64,000 nt of DNA from Siphonodentalium dalli (taxonomy: Eukaryota > Mollusca > Scaphopoda > Gadilida > Siphonodentaliidae), in assembly GCA_032622095.1 (NCBI GenBank), contig CP136069.1, forward strand, positions 189,649,122-189,713,121, written 5' to 3'. Positions within the stretch are counted from its first letter, which is position 1. The number at the start of each line of letters is the position of its first letter. Shown here piece after piece: positions 15,501 through 29,589 of this stretch. Position numbers and translations under genes: made by a program. The notes under the pieces were generated by a model. The model was not told where the DNA came from. It did not search any database and saw only the letters and a program-made list of their open reading frames with translations.

Positions 15501-18500
15501 ACAATGTGTTTGAAAAAATCCATAATGTTATACAATGTGTTTGAAAAACTCCATAATGTTATACAATGTGTTTGAAAAACTCCATAATGTTATACAATGT
15601 GTTTGAAAAACTCCGTAATGTTATACAATGTGTTTGAAAAACTCCATAATGATATACAATGTGTTTGATGAACTCCGTAATGTTATACAATTTGTTTGAA
15701 AAACTCCATAATGATATACAATGTGTTTGATGAACTCCATAATGTTATACAATGTGTTTGAAAAACTCCATAATGTTATACAATTTGTTTGATGAACTCC
15801 GTAATGCTATACAATTTGTTTGATGAACTCCGTAATATTATACAATTTGTTTGATGAACTCCATAATGTTATACAATTTGTTTGAAAAACTCCATAATGA
15901 TATACAATGTGTTTGATGAACTCCGTAATGTTATACAATTTGTTTGAAAAACTCCATAATGTTATACAATGTGTTTGAAAAACTCCATAATGTTATACAA
16001 TGTGTTTGAAAAACTCCATAATGTTATACAATGTGTTTGAAAAACTCCATAATGTTATACAATGTGTTTGAAAAACTCCATAATGTTATACAATGTGTTT
16101 GAAAAACTCCATAATGATATACAATGTGTTTGATGAACTCCGTAATGTTATACAATTTGTTTGAAAAACTCCATAATGATATACAATGTGTTTGATGAAC
16201 TCCATAATGTTATACAATTTGTTTAATGAACTCCGTAATGTTATACAATTTGTTTGATGAACTCCGTAATGTTATACAATTTGTTTAATGAACTCCATAA
16301 TGTTATACAATTTGTTTGATAAACTCAATAATGTTATACAATTTGTTTGATAAACTCCGTAATGTTATACAATATGTTTGATAAACTCAATAATGTTATA
16401 CAATTTGTTTGATACACTCCGTAATGTTACTCAATTTGTTTGATAAACTCTCGTAATGTTATACAATATGTTTGATAAACTCCATAATGTTATACAATTT
16501 GTTTGATAAACTCAATGATGTTATACAATTTGTTTGATAAACTCCGTAATGTTATACAATTTGTTTGATGAACTCCGTAATGTTACACAATTTGTTTGAT
16601 GAACTCCGTAATGTTATACAATTTGTTTGATGAACTCCATAATATTATACAATTTGTTTGATGAACTCCATAATGTTATACAATTTGTTTAATGAACTAC
16701 ATAATGTTATACAATTTGTTTGATGAACTCCGTAATGTTATACAATGTTTGATAAACTCAATAATGTTATACAATTTGTTTGATAAACTCCGTAATGTTA
16801 CTCAATTTGTTTGATAAACACCGTAATGTTATACAATATGTTTGATAAACTCAATAATGTTATACAATTTGTTTGATACACTCCGTAATGTTACTCAATT
16901 TGTTTGATAAACTCTCGTAATGTTATACAATATGTTTGATAAACTCCATAATGTTATACAATTTGTTTGATAAACTCAATAATGTTATACAATTTGTTTG
17001 ATACACTCCTTAATGTTACTCAATTTGTTTGATAAACTCTCGTAATGTTATACAATATGTTTGATAAACTCCATAATGTTATACAATTTGTTTGATAAAC
17101 TCCATAATGTTATACAATTTGTTTGATAAACTGAATAATGTTATACAATTTGTTTGATAAACTCCGCAATGTTACTCAATTTGTTTGATAAACTCCGTAA
17201 TGTTATACAATATGTTTGATAAACTCAATAATGTTATACAATTTGTTTGATACACTCCGTAATGTTACTCAATTTGTTTGATAAACTCTCGTAATGTTAT
17301 ACAATATGTTTGATAAACTCCATAATGTTATACAATTTGTTTGATAAACTCAATAATGTTATTCAATTTGTTTGATACACTCCGTAATGTTACTCAATTT
17401 GTTTGATAAACTCTCGTAATGTTATACAATATGTTTGATAAACTCCATAATGTTATACAATTTGTTTGATAAACTCAATAATGTTATACAATTTGTTTGA
17501 TGAACTCCGTAATGTTATACAATTTGTTTGATGAACTCCATAATATTATACAATTTGTTTGATGAACTCCATAATGTTATACAATTTGTTTAATGAACTA
17601 CATAATGTTATACAATTTGTTTGATGAACTCCGTAATGTTATACAATATGTTTGATAAACTCAATAATGTTATACAATTTGTTTGATAAACTCCGTAGTG
17701 TTACTCAATTTGTTTGATAAACTCCGTAATGTTATACAATATGTTTGATAAACTCAATAATGTTATACAATTTGTTTGATACACTCCGTAATGTTACTCA
17801 ATTTGTTTGATAAACTCTCGTAATGTTATACAATATGTTTGATAAACTCCATAATGTTATACAATTTGTTTGATAAACTCAATAATGTTATACAATTTGT
17901 TTGATAAACTCCGTAATGTTACACAATGTGTTTGATGAACTCCGTAATGTTATACAATATGTTTGATAAACTCAATAATGTTATACAATTTGTTTGATAC
18001 ACTCCGTAATGTTACACAATTTGTTTGATAAACTCTCGTAATGTTATACAATATGTTTGATAAACTCCATAATGTTATACAATTAGTTTGATAAACTCAA
18101 TAATGTTATACAATTTGTTTGATAAACTCTCGTAATGTTATACAATTTGTTTGATGAACTCATAATGTTATACAATTTGTTTGATAAACTCCGTAATGTT
18201 ATACAATATGTTTGATAAACTCCATAATGTTATACAATTTGTTTGATGAACTCCGTAATGTTATACAATTTGTTTGATGAACTCCGTAATGTTATACAAT
18301 ATGTTTGATAAACTCAATAATTTTATAAAATTTGTTTGATGAACTCCATAATGTTATACAATTTGTTTAATGAACTACATAATGTTATACAATTTGTTTG
18401 ATAAACTCCATAATGTTATAAAATTTGTTTGATGAACTCCGTAATGTTATACAATATGTTTGATAAACTCAATAATTTTATAAAATTTGTTTGATGAACT

Positions 18501-21443
18501 CCATAATGTTATACAATTTGTTTAATGAACTCCATAATTTTATGCAATTTGTTTGATTAACTACATAATGTTATACAATTTGTTTGATAAACTCAATAAT
18601 TTTATAAAATTTGTTTGAAAAACGCCATAATGATATACAATTTGTTTGATGAACTCCGTAATGTTATACAATTTGTTTGATGAACTCCATAATGTTATAC
18701 AATTTGTTTGATGAACTCCATAATGTTATACAATTTGTTTTAAAAACTCCATAATGATATACAATGTGTTTGATGAACTCCGTAATGTTATACAATTTGT
18801 TTAAAACACTCCATAATGTTTTACAATGTGTTTGAAAAAATCCATAATGTTATACAATGTGTTTGAAAAACTCCATAATGTTATACAATGTGTTTGAAAA
18901 ACTCCATAATGTTATACAATGTGTTTGAAAAACTCCGTAATGTTATACAATGTGTTTGAAAAACTCCATAATGATATACAATGTGTTTGATGAACTCCGT
19001 AATGTTATACAATTTGTTTGAAAAACTCCATAATGATATACAATGTGTTTGATGAACTCCATAATGTTATACAATGTGTTTGAAAAACTCCATAATGTTA
19101 TACAATTTGTTTGATGAACTCCGTAATGCTATACAATTTGTTTGATGAACTCCGTAATGTTATACAATTTGTTTGATGAACTCCATAATGTTATACAATT
19201 TGTTTGAAAAACTCCATAATGATATACAATGTGTTTGATGAACTCCGTAATGTTATACAATTTGTTTGAAAAACTCCATAATGTTATACAATGTGTTTGA
19301 AAAACTCCATAATGTTATACAATGTGTTTGAAAAACTCCATAATGTTATACAATGTGTTTGAAAAACTCCATAATGTTATACAATGTGTTTGAAAAACTC
19401 CATAATGTTATACAATGTGTTTGAAAAACTCCATAATGATATACAATGTGTTTGATGAACTCCGTAATGTTATACAATTTGTTTGAAAAACTCCATAATG
19501 ATATACAATGTGTTTGATGAACTCCATAATGTTATACAATTTGTTTGATGAACTCCGTAATGTTATACAATTTGTTTGATGAACTCCGTAATGTTATACA
19601 ATTTGTTTAATGAACTCCATAATGTTATACAATTTGTTTGATAAACTCAATAATGTTATACAATTTGTTTGATAAACTCCGTAATGTTATACAATATGTT
19701 TGATAAACTCAATAATGTTATACAATTTGTTTGATACACTCCGTAATGTTACTCAATTTGTTTGATAAACTCTCGTAATGTTATACAATATGTTTGATAA
19801 ACTCCATAATGTTATACAATTTGTTTGATAAACTCAATAATGTTATACAATTTGTTTGATAAACTCCGTAATGTTATACAATTTGTTTGATGAACTCCGT
19901 AATGTTACACAATTTGTTTGATGAACTCCGTAATGTTATACAATTTGTTTGATGAACTCCATAATATTATACAATTTGTTTGATGAACTCCATAATGTTA
20001 TACAATTTGTTTAATGAACTACATAATGTTATACAATTTGTTTGATGAACTCCGTAATGTTATACAATGTTTGATAAACTCAATAATGTTATACAATTTG
20101 TTTGATAAACTCCGTAATGTTACTCAATTTGTTTGATAAACACCGTAATGTTATACAATATGTTTGATAAACTCAATAATGTTATACAATTTGTTTGATA
20201 CACTCCGTAATGTTACTCAATTTGTTTGATAAACTCTCGTAATGTTATACAATATGTTTGATAAACTCCATAATGTTATACAATTTGTTTGATAAACTCA
20301 ATAATGTTATACAATTTGTTTGATACACTCCTTAATGTTACTCAATTTGTTTGATAAACTCTCGTAATGTTATACAATATGTTTGATAAACTCCATAATG
20401 TTATACAATTTGTTTGATAAACTCCATAATGTTATACAATTTGTTTGATAAACTGAATAATGTTATACAATTTGTTTGATAAACTCCGCAATGTTACTCA
20501 ATTTGTTTGATAAACTCCGTAATGTTATACAATATGTTTGATAAACTCAATAATGTTATACAATTTGTTTGATACACTCCGTAATGTTACTCAATTTGTT
20601 TGATAAACTCTCGTAATGTTATACAATATGTTTGATAAACTCCATAATGTTATACAATTTGTTTGATAAACTCAATAATGTTATTCAATTTGTTTGATAC
20701 ACTCCGTAATGTTACTCAATTTGTTTGATAAACTCTCGTAATGTTATACAATATGTTTGATAAACTCCATAATGTTATACAATTTGTTTGATAAACTCAA
20801 TAATGTTATACAATTTGTTTGATGAACTCCGTAATGTTATACAATTTGTTTGATGAACTCCATAATATTATACAATTTGTTTGATGAACTCCATAATGTT
20901 ATACAATTTGTTTAATGAACTACATAATGTTATACAATTTGTTTGATGAACTCCGTAATGTTATACAATATGTTTGATAAACTCAATAATGTTATACAAT
21001 TTGTTTGATAAACTCCGTAGTGTTACTCAATTTGTTTGATAAACTCCGTAATGTTATACAATATGTTTGATAAACTCAATAATGTTATACAATTTGTTTG
21101 ATACACTCCGTAATGTTACTCAATTTGTTTGATAAACTCTCGCAATGTTATACAATATGTTTGATAAACTCCATAATGTTATACAATTTGTTTGATAAAC
21201 TCAATAATGTTATACAATTTGTTTGATAAACTCCGTAATGTTACACAATGTGTTTGATGAACTCCGTAATGTTATACAATATGTTTGATAAACTCAATAA
21301 TGTTATACAATTTGTTTGATACACTCCGTAATGTTACACAATTTGTTTGATAAACTCTCGTAATGTTATACAATATGTTTGATAAACTCCATAATGTTAT
21401 ACAATTAGTTTGATAAACTCAATAATGTTATACAATTTGTTTG
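14800..21443. repeat. 3,322-bp tandem satellite duplication
   Basis: Marker variants recur with a constant 3,322-bp offset: CGCCATAATG 15,301/18,623; GATGAACTCATAATG block 14,811/18,133; CCGCAATG 17,161/20,483; and an ATTCAATTTG monomer near 17,361/20,683. Copy 1 is about 14,800-18,121 and copy 2 about 18,122-21,443. They abut almost exactly, as expected for a single tandem duplication, and differ at few positions. Confidence 0.8.
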
Positions 21444-21704
21444 ATAAACTCCGTAATGTTACACAATTTGTTTGATAAACTCAATAATGTTATACAATTT
21501 GTTTGATAAACTCCGTAATATTATACAATTTGTTTGATGAACTCCGTAATGTTACACAATTTGTTTGATGAACTCCGTAATGTTACACAATTTGTTTGAT
21601 AAACTCAATAATGTTATACAATTTGTTTGATAAACTCCGTAATATTATACAATTTGTTTGATGAACTCCGTAATGTTACTCAATTTGTTTTATAAACTCC
21701 ATAA

Positions 21705-22580
21705 TCTATACTATATATTTTGAGACTTCGTATATATGTGTGTGTGTGTGTGTGTGTGTACTTCATAGAATCCAAAACGCGTGTACAGATTGAGATCAAA
21801 TTTCGTATGTAAGTGTAAAATTCCACCGACACCGCCGTAGTCGTGTTTTCGAGAAGCTATGAGAACCCTTTATCCACTCCCAAATCAGCGCAAAGGCACG
21901 GCGTGGGGTTAAGGCAATAACGCTCTTTATCTATATCTTATACGGATGTTTTAACAATTAACGCTCTTTATTGCAATGGACGTGGCTAAACGATACCCCA
22001 TGCGTCCGATGCGGATTCCAATGGACGTGGCTAAACGACTGACCCCATGCGTCCGAAATACGGATGCGGACGAAATGCAACTAAAAAGGCAAAATTGATC
22101 TAAGAGCTCGAAATATTATGCAGAGGGATTTCACGACGGGATTAATTGACTGTCCGCTCTGAAGTTTAGGACGGGGAGGACGGGTACCATGAATTAACTC
22201 ATTGAAAAACAAAGAATGCGTTATCTCGCAAACGGGTGGAGCTATCGACTTGAAATTTGCTATGTGAATGTATCTTGCCCCGGATACAAAGTTTATCGGG
22301 TCGCCGAGTCCGTGCAACGCCAGCTTCGCGCATGCGCAGACGAGATCTCGGAAACCGGTGGAGCTATCGACTTGAAATTTGGTATGTGAATGTATCTTGC
22401 CCCGGGTACGAATTTTATCGGGTCGCCGAGCCCGTGCGACGCAAGCTTCGCGCATGCGCAGACCCAGATCTCGGAAACGGGTGGAGCTATCGACTTGAAA
22501 TTTGGTTAAATTAAAAAAATGTCATGTTTCTGAAACAAAGCCATGAGACGAATGCCGCCAGTGGCGGGCTAACCTGCTAG
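21705..22580 (+). mobile_element. Non-autonomous Helitron, type C, inside the satellite
   Basis: The element starts TCTATACTATATATTTTGAG and ends CCTGCTAG. A GCCGCC-AGT-GGCGG hairpin lies upstream of the CTAG end. It sits between A and T of a satellite monomer (AACTCCATAA | TGTTATACAA) with no target duplication; joining the flanks restores a normal 31-bp monomer. These are canonical Helitron hallmarks. A (GT)n run lies near the 5' end. The interior holds a two-copy motif (GGACGTGGCTAAACGA, about 21,977 and 22,023) and, from about 22,228, core repeats shared with type A elements at 44.5-50.3 kb. It therefore looks chimeric. No Rep/helicase coding sequence is present. Confidence 0.88.
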
Positions 22581-25500
22581 TGTTATACAATTTGTTTGAT
22601 ACACTCCGTAATGTTACTCAATTTGTTTGATAAACTCTCGTAATGTTATACAATTTGTTTGATGAACTCATAATGTTATACAATTTGTTTGATAAACTCC
22701 GTAATGTTATACAATATGTTTGATAAACTCCATAATGTTATACAATTTGTTTAATGAACTCCGTAATGTTATACAATTTGTTTGATGAACTCCGTAATGT
22801 TATACAATATGTTTGATAAACTCAATAATTTTATAAAATTTGTTTGATGAACTCCATAATGTTATACAATTTGTTTAATGAACTACATATTGTTATACAA
22901 TTTGTTTGATAAACTCCATAATGTTATACAATTTGTTTGATGAACTCCGTAATGTTATACAATATGTTTGATAAACTCAATAATTTTATAAAATTTGTTT
23001 GATGAACTCCATAATGTTATACAATTTGTTTAATGAACTCCATAATTTTATACAATTTGTTTGATTAACTACATAATGTTATAAAATTTGTTTGATAAAC
23101 TCAATAATTTTATAAAATTTGTTTGAAAAACGCCATAATGATATACAATTTGTTTGATGAACTCCGTAATGTTATACAATTTGTTTGATGAACTCCATAA
23201 TGTTATACAATTTGTTTGATGAACTCCATAATGTTATACAATTTGTTTGAAAAACTCCATAATGATATACAATGTGTTTGATGAACTCCATAATGTTATA
23301 CAATGTGTTTGAAAAACTCCATAATGTTATACAATGTTTTTGAAAAACTCCATAATGATATACAATGTGTTTGATGAACTCCGTAATGTTATACAATTTG
23401 TTTGAAAAACTCCATAATGATATACAATGTGTTTGATGAACTCCATAATGTTATACAATGTGTTTGAAAAACTCCATAATGTTATACAATTTGTTTGATA
23501 AACTCAAAAATGTTATACAATTTGTTTGATAAACTCCGTAATGTTACTCAATTTGTTTGATAAACTCCGTAATGTTATACAATATGTTTGATAAACTCAA
23601 TAATGTTATACAATTTGTTTGATACACTCCGTAATGTTACTCAATTTGTTTGATAAACTCTAGTAATGTTATACAATATGTTTGATAAACTCCATAATGT
23701 TATACAATTTGTTTGATAAACTCAATAATGTTATACAATTTGTTTGATACACTCCGTAATGTTACTCAATTTGTTTGATAAACTCTCGTAATGTTATACA
23801 ATATGTTTGATAAACTCCATAATGTTATACAATTTGTTTGATAAACTCAATAATGTTATACAATTTGTTTGATAAACTCCGTAATGTTACACAATGTGTT
23901 TGATGAACTCCGTAATGTAATACAATATGTTTGATAAACTCAATAATGTTATACAATTTGTTTGATACACTCCGTAATGTTACACAATTTGTTTGATAAA
24001 CTCTCGTAATGTTATACAATATGTTTGATAAACTCCATAATGTTATACAATTAGTTTGATAAACTCAATAATGTTATACAATTTGTTTGATAAACTCCGT
24101 AATGTTACACAATTTGTTTGATAAACTCAATAATGTTATACAATTTGTTTGATAAACTCCGTAATATTATACAATTTGTTTGATGAACTCCGTAATGTTA
24201 CACAATTTGTTTGATAAACTCCGTAATGTTACACAATTTGTTTGATAAACTCAATAATGTTATACAATTTGTTTGATAAACTCCGTAATATTATACAATT
24301 TGTTTGATGAACTCCGTAATGTTACTCAATTTGTTTGATAAACTCCATAATGTTATAGAATTTGTTTGATACACTCCGTAATGTTACTCAATTTGTTTGA
24401 TAAACTCTCGTAATGTTATACAATTTGTTTGATGAACTCATAATGTTATACAATTTGTTTGATAAACTCCGTAATGTTATACAATATGTTTGATAAACTC
24501 CATAATGTTATACAATTTGTTTGATGAACTCCGTAATGTTATACAATTTGTTTGATGAACTCCGTAATGTTATACAATATGTTTGATAAACTCAATAATT
24601 TTATACAATTTGTTTGATAAACTCCATAATGTTATACAATTTGTTTAATGAACTACATAATGTTATACAATTTGTTTGATAAACTCCATAATGTTATACA
24701 ATTTGTTTGATGAACTCCGTAATGTTATACAATATGTTTGATAAACTCAATAATTTTATAAAATTTGTTTGATGAACTCCATAATGTTATACAATTTGTT
24801 TAATGAACTCCATAATTTTATACAATTTGTTTGATTAACTACATAATGTTATACAATTTGTTTGATAAACTCAATAATTTTATAAAATTTGTTTGAAAAA
24901 CGCCATAATGATATACAATTTGTTTGATGAACTCCGTAATGTTATACAATTTGTTTGATGAACTCCATAATGATATACAATTTGTTTGATGAACTCCATA
25001 ATGTTATACAATTTGTTTTAAAAACTCCATAATGATATACAATTTGTTTGATGAACTTCATAATGTTATACAATTTGTTTGATGAACTTCATAATGTTAT
25101 ACAATTTGTTTGATGAACTCCGTAATGTTATACAATTTGTTTGAAAAACTCCATAATGTTTTACAATGTGTTTGAAAAACTCCATAATGTTATACAATGT
25201 GTTTGAAAAACTCCATAATGTTATACAATGTGTTTGAAAAACTCCATAATGTTATACAATGTGTTTGAAAAACTCCGTAATGTTATACAATGTGTTTGAA
25301 AAACTCCATAATGATATACAATGTGTTTGATGAACTCCGTAATGTTATACAATTTGTTTGAAAAACTCCATAATGATATACAATGTGTTTGATGAACTCC
25401 ATAATGTTATACAATGTGTTTGAAAAACTCCATAATGTTATACAATTTGTTTGATGAACTCCGTAATGCTATACAATTTGTTTGATGAACTCCGTAATGT

Positions 25501-28500
25501 TATACAATTTGTTTGATGAACTCCATAATGTTATACAATTTGTTTGAAAAACTCCATAATGATATACAATGTGTTTGATGAACTCCGTAATGTTATACAA
25601 TTTGTTTGAAAAACTCCATAATGTTATACAATGTGTTTGAAAAACTCCATAATGTTATACAATGTGTTTGAAAAACTCCATAATGTTATACAATGTGTTT
25701 GAAAAACTCCATAATGTTATACAATGTGTTTGAAAAACTCCATAATGTTATACAATGTGTTTGAAAAACTCCATAATGATATACAATGTGTTTGATGAAC
25801 TCCGTAATGTTATACAATTTGTTTGAAAAACTCCATAATGATATACAATGTGTTTGATGAACTCCATAATGTTATACAATTTGTTTGATGAACTCCGTAA
25901 TGTTATACAATTTGTTTGATGAACTCCGTAATGTTATACAATTTGTTTAATGAACTCCATAATGTTATACAATTTGTTTGAAAAACTCCATAATGATATA
26001 CAATGTGTTTGATGAACTCCGTAATATTATACAATTTGTTTGATGAACTCCATAATGTTATACAATTTGTTTGATGAACTCCATAATGATATACAATTTG
26101 TTTGATGAACTCCGTAATGTTATACAATTTGTTTGATGAACTCCATAATGTTATACAATTTGTTTGAAAAACTCCATAATGATATACAATGTGTTTGATG
26201 AACTCCGTAATGTTATACAATTTGTTTGAAAAACTCCATAATGTTATACAATTTGTTTGATGAACTCCGTAATGTTATACAATTTGTTTGATGAACTCCG
26301 TAATGTTATACAATTTGTTTGATGAACTCCATAATGTTATACAATTTGTTTGAAAAACTCCATAATGATATACAATGTGTTTGATGAACTCCATAATGAT
26401 ATACAATTTGTTTGATGAACTCCGTAATGTTATACAATTTGTTTGATGAACTCCATAATGTTATACAATTTGTTTGAAAAACTCCATAATGATATACAAT
26501 GTGTTTGATGAACTCCGTAATGTTATACAATTTGTTTGAAAAACTCCATAATGATATACAATGTGTTTGATGAACTCCATAATGTTATACAATGTGTTTC
26601 AAAAACTCCATAATGTTATACAATTTGTTTGATGAACTCCGTAATGTTATACAATTTGTTTGATGAACTCCGTAATGTTATACAATTTGTTTGATGAACT
26701 CCGTAATGTTATACAATTTGTTTGATGAACTCCGTATGGTTATACAATATGTTTGATGGACTCCATAATGTTATATAATTTGTTTGATGAACTCCGTAAT
26801 GTTATACAATATGTTTGATGAACTCCGTAATGTTATGCAATGTGTTTGATGGACTCCATAATGTTATACAATTTGTTTGATGAACTCCATAATGTTATAC
26901 AATTTGTTTGAAAAACTCCATAATGTTATACAATTTGTTTGATGAACTCCGTAATGTTATACAATATGTTTGATGAACTCCATAATGTTATACAATTTGT
27001 TTGATGAACTCCGTAATGTTATACAATTTGTTTGAAAAACTCCATAATGATATACAATTTGTTTGATGAACTCCATAATATTATACAATTTGTTTGATGA
27101 ACTCCATGATGTTATACAATTTGTTTGAAAAACTCCATAATGATATACAATGTGTTTGATGAACTCCATAATGTTATACAATTTGTTTGAAAAACTCCAT
27201 AATGATATACAATTTGTTTGATGAACTCCATAATATTATATAATTTGTTTGATGAACTCCGTAATGTTATACAATATGTTTGATGAACTCCGTAATGTTA
27301 TGCAATGTGTTTGATGGACTCCATAATGTTATACAATTTGTTTGATGAACTCCATAATGTTATACAATTTGTTTGAAAAACTCCATAATGATATACAATG
27401 TGTTTGATGAACTCCATAATGTTATACAATTTGTTTGAAAAACTCCATAATGATATACAATGTGTTTGATGAACTCCATAATGTTATACAATGTGTTTGA
27501 AAAACTCCATAATGATATACAATTTGTTTGATAAACTCCGTAATGTTATACAATTTGTTTGATGAACTCCATAATGATATACAATTTGTTTGTTGAACTC
27601 CGTAATGTTATACAATTTGTTTGATGAACTCCGTATGGTTATACAATGTGTTTGATGAACTCCATAATGTTATACAATTTGTTTGAAAAACTCCATAATG
27701 ATATACAATTTGTTTGATGAACTCCATAATATTATACAATTTGTTTGATGAACTCCATAATGTTATACAATTTGTTTGAAAAACTCCATAATGATATACA
27801 ATGTGTTTGATGAACTCCATAATGATATACAATTTGTTTGAAAAACTCCGTAATGTTATACAATTTGTTTGATGAACTCCATAATGTTATACAATTTGTT
27901 TGAAAAACTCCATAATGATATACAATGTGTTTGATGAACTCCATAATGATATACAATTTGTTTGAAAAACTCCATAATGTTATACAATGTGTTTGATGAA
28001 CTCCATAATGTTATACAATTTGTTTGATGAACTCCATAATGTTATACAATTTGTTTGATGAACTCCGTAATGTTATACAATTTGTTTGATGAACTCCGTA
28101 ATGTTATACAATATGTTTGATAAACTCAATAATGTTATACAATTTGTTTGATAAACTCCGTAATGTTACTCAATTTGTTTGATAAACTCCGTAATGTTAT
28201 ACAATATGTTTGATAAACTCAATAATGTTATACAATTTGTTTGATACACTCCGTAATGTTACTCAATTTGTTTGATAAACTCAATAATGTTATACAATTT
28301 GTTTGATAAACTCCATAATGTTACACAATTTGTTTGATAAACTCCATTATGTTATACAATTTGTTTGATAAACTCAATAATGTTATACAATTTGTTTGAT
28401 GAACTTCATAATGTTATACAATTTGTTTGATGAACTTCATAATGTTATACAATTTGTTTGATAAACTCAATAATGTTATACAATTTGTTTGATGAACTTC

Positions 28501-28597
28501 ATAATGCTATACAATTCGTTTGATGAACTCAATAATGTTATAGAATTTGTTTGATGAACTCCATACTGATATACAATTTGTTTGATGAATTCCATAA
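22581..28597. repeat. 31-bp satellite array, middle block
   Basis: The same monomer family resumes in the exact phase broken by the Helitron at its left. Up to about 25,975 it copies 12,981-16,310. From about 25,100 the block is rich in GAAAAACTCC/GATATACAATGTG monomers alternating with GATGAACTCC monomers. Near 28,380-28,560 monomers with GATGAACTTC appear. Confidence 0.97.
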
Positions 28598-28626
28598 TCT
28601 ATTATATATTTTTGGAAGATCTGTCT

Positions 28627-28658
<32 letters not shown>

Positions 28659-29340
28659 TCGCGATGAAATCGAAAACGGCCTATCCGATTTCGATGAAAC
28701 TTGGTGTGTGGGGGTATTTTCGGCCGGGGGTGGCATGGGCCTATTAATTTGTTCGTGCAACGTGACCTTGAAATCGGGTCATTTCAAGGTCAAACGCCCG
28801 AATATCACGGGATTTCGATGAAACTTGGTATGTGGGGGTGTTTTCGGCCGGGGTGTGGCATGGGCATATTAATTTGCCCGTGCGACGTGACATTGACCTT
28901 GAAATCGGGTCATTCCAAGGTCAAACTCCCGAATATCACGGGATATCGATGAAACTTGGTATGTGGGGTACCTTCGTATGGGGAGTCTCATAAGCATATT
29001 CATTTGCCCGTACGACGTGACCTTGACCTTGAAATCGGGTCAATTCAAGGTCAAATCGCCAATTTTGATGGGATTTCGATGAAATTTTATACATAGGGTT
29101 ACTTTTGTCCACTGAGTGCTTTGGACGGGTCAAATCGTGACCCCGACATGACCTTCACCTTCAAAATGATCAATTCAAGATCAAATCGGGTAAAACCGGA
29201 TGGATTTAGACGGGCCCGTTTGTCGGGTACTTTTGTCCGGGCAATGTTTTGGACTGGTCAAATCGTGACCCCACTTGACCTTGACCTTCAAAATGGACAA
29301 TTCAAGGTCAAAGTCCGGACGAAGTCGGGTCACCTTCTAG
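28598..29340 (+). mobile_element. Non-autonomous Helitron, type B, inside the satellite
   Basis: The element starts TCTATTATATATTTTTGGAA and ends CACCTTCTAG. It lies between TTCCATAA and TGTTATACAA, the same A^T step of the monomer as the other satellite Helitron, without a target duplication. A (TG)n run follows the 5' end (about 28,630-28,658). The body holds repeated cores of about 130 bp carrying TGACCTTGA / TCAAGGTCA motifs; one perfect hairpin has 12-bp arms at 28,763-28,774 and 28,781-28,792. A CCCGGAC/GTCGGG-type stem precedes the CTAG end. Confidence 0.88.
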
Positions 29341-29580
29341 TGTTATACAATTTGTTTGATGGACTCCATAATGTTATACAATTTGTTTGATGAACTCCGC
29401 AATGTTATACAATTTGTTTGATGGACTCCATAATGTTATACAATTTGTGTGATGAACTCCATATTGTTATACAATTTGTTTGATGAACTCCGTAATGTTA
29501 TACAATTTGTTTGATGAACTCCGTAATGTTATACAATGTGTTTGATGAACTCCGTAATGTTATACAATTTGTTTGATGAA
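29341..29580. repeat. 31-bp satellite array, right end
   Basis: The last monomers of the array stop at TTTGATGAA, then unrelated sequence (CCGACATCCC) begins. This is the satellite boundary in the window. Confidence 0.95.
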
Positions 29581-29589
29581 CCGACATCC

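Larger units (their letters stand above)
1..21704. repeat. 31-bp satellite array, left block
   Basis: The block is continuous tandem repeats of a 31-bp AT-rich monomer that begins TTTGATRAACTCC and ends GTTATACAATTTG. Main variants are ACTCAATAATG; GATACACTCC with TTACTCAATTTG; a 32-bp form with ACTCTCGTAATG; GAAAAACTCC with GATATACAATGTG; and TTTAATGAACTACATAATG. A few monomers lack one to three bases, for example near 11,341 and 16,745. The array continues past the left edge, so its true length is unknown. Minus-strand open frames of 60-105 codons inside it come only from the repeat phase (31 = 3n+1) and are not annotated as genes. Confidence 0.98.
10880..25975. repeat. 8,724-bp satellite duplication interrupted by a Helitron
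   Basis: About 10,880-16,310 matches about 19,605-25,975. The offset is 8,724 left of the Helitron (12,517/21,241; 11,161/19,885) and 9,600 right of it (13,021/22,621; 13,531/23,131). The difference is 876, the exact length of the Helitron. A further 62-bp gain (offset 9,662) is seen at 15,801/25,463. This duplication overlaps the 3,322-bp one, so the array was built by nested amplification. Confidence 0.8.

Noticed and set aside
4221-28000. Many minus-strand open frames of 64-105 codons with repeated NITEFIK and LYNI motifs
   Set aside because: They are translations of the 31-bp satellite in its three phases and depend only on monomer order; there is no codon bias and no non-repeat context.
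1-29580. CRISPR array (regular repeats of about 31 bp)
   Set aside because: There are no unique spacers; the repeats are directly contiguous, as in a satellite.
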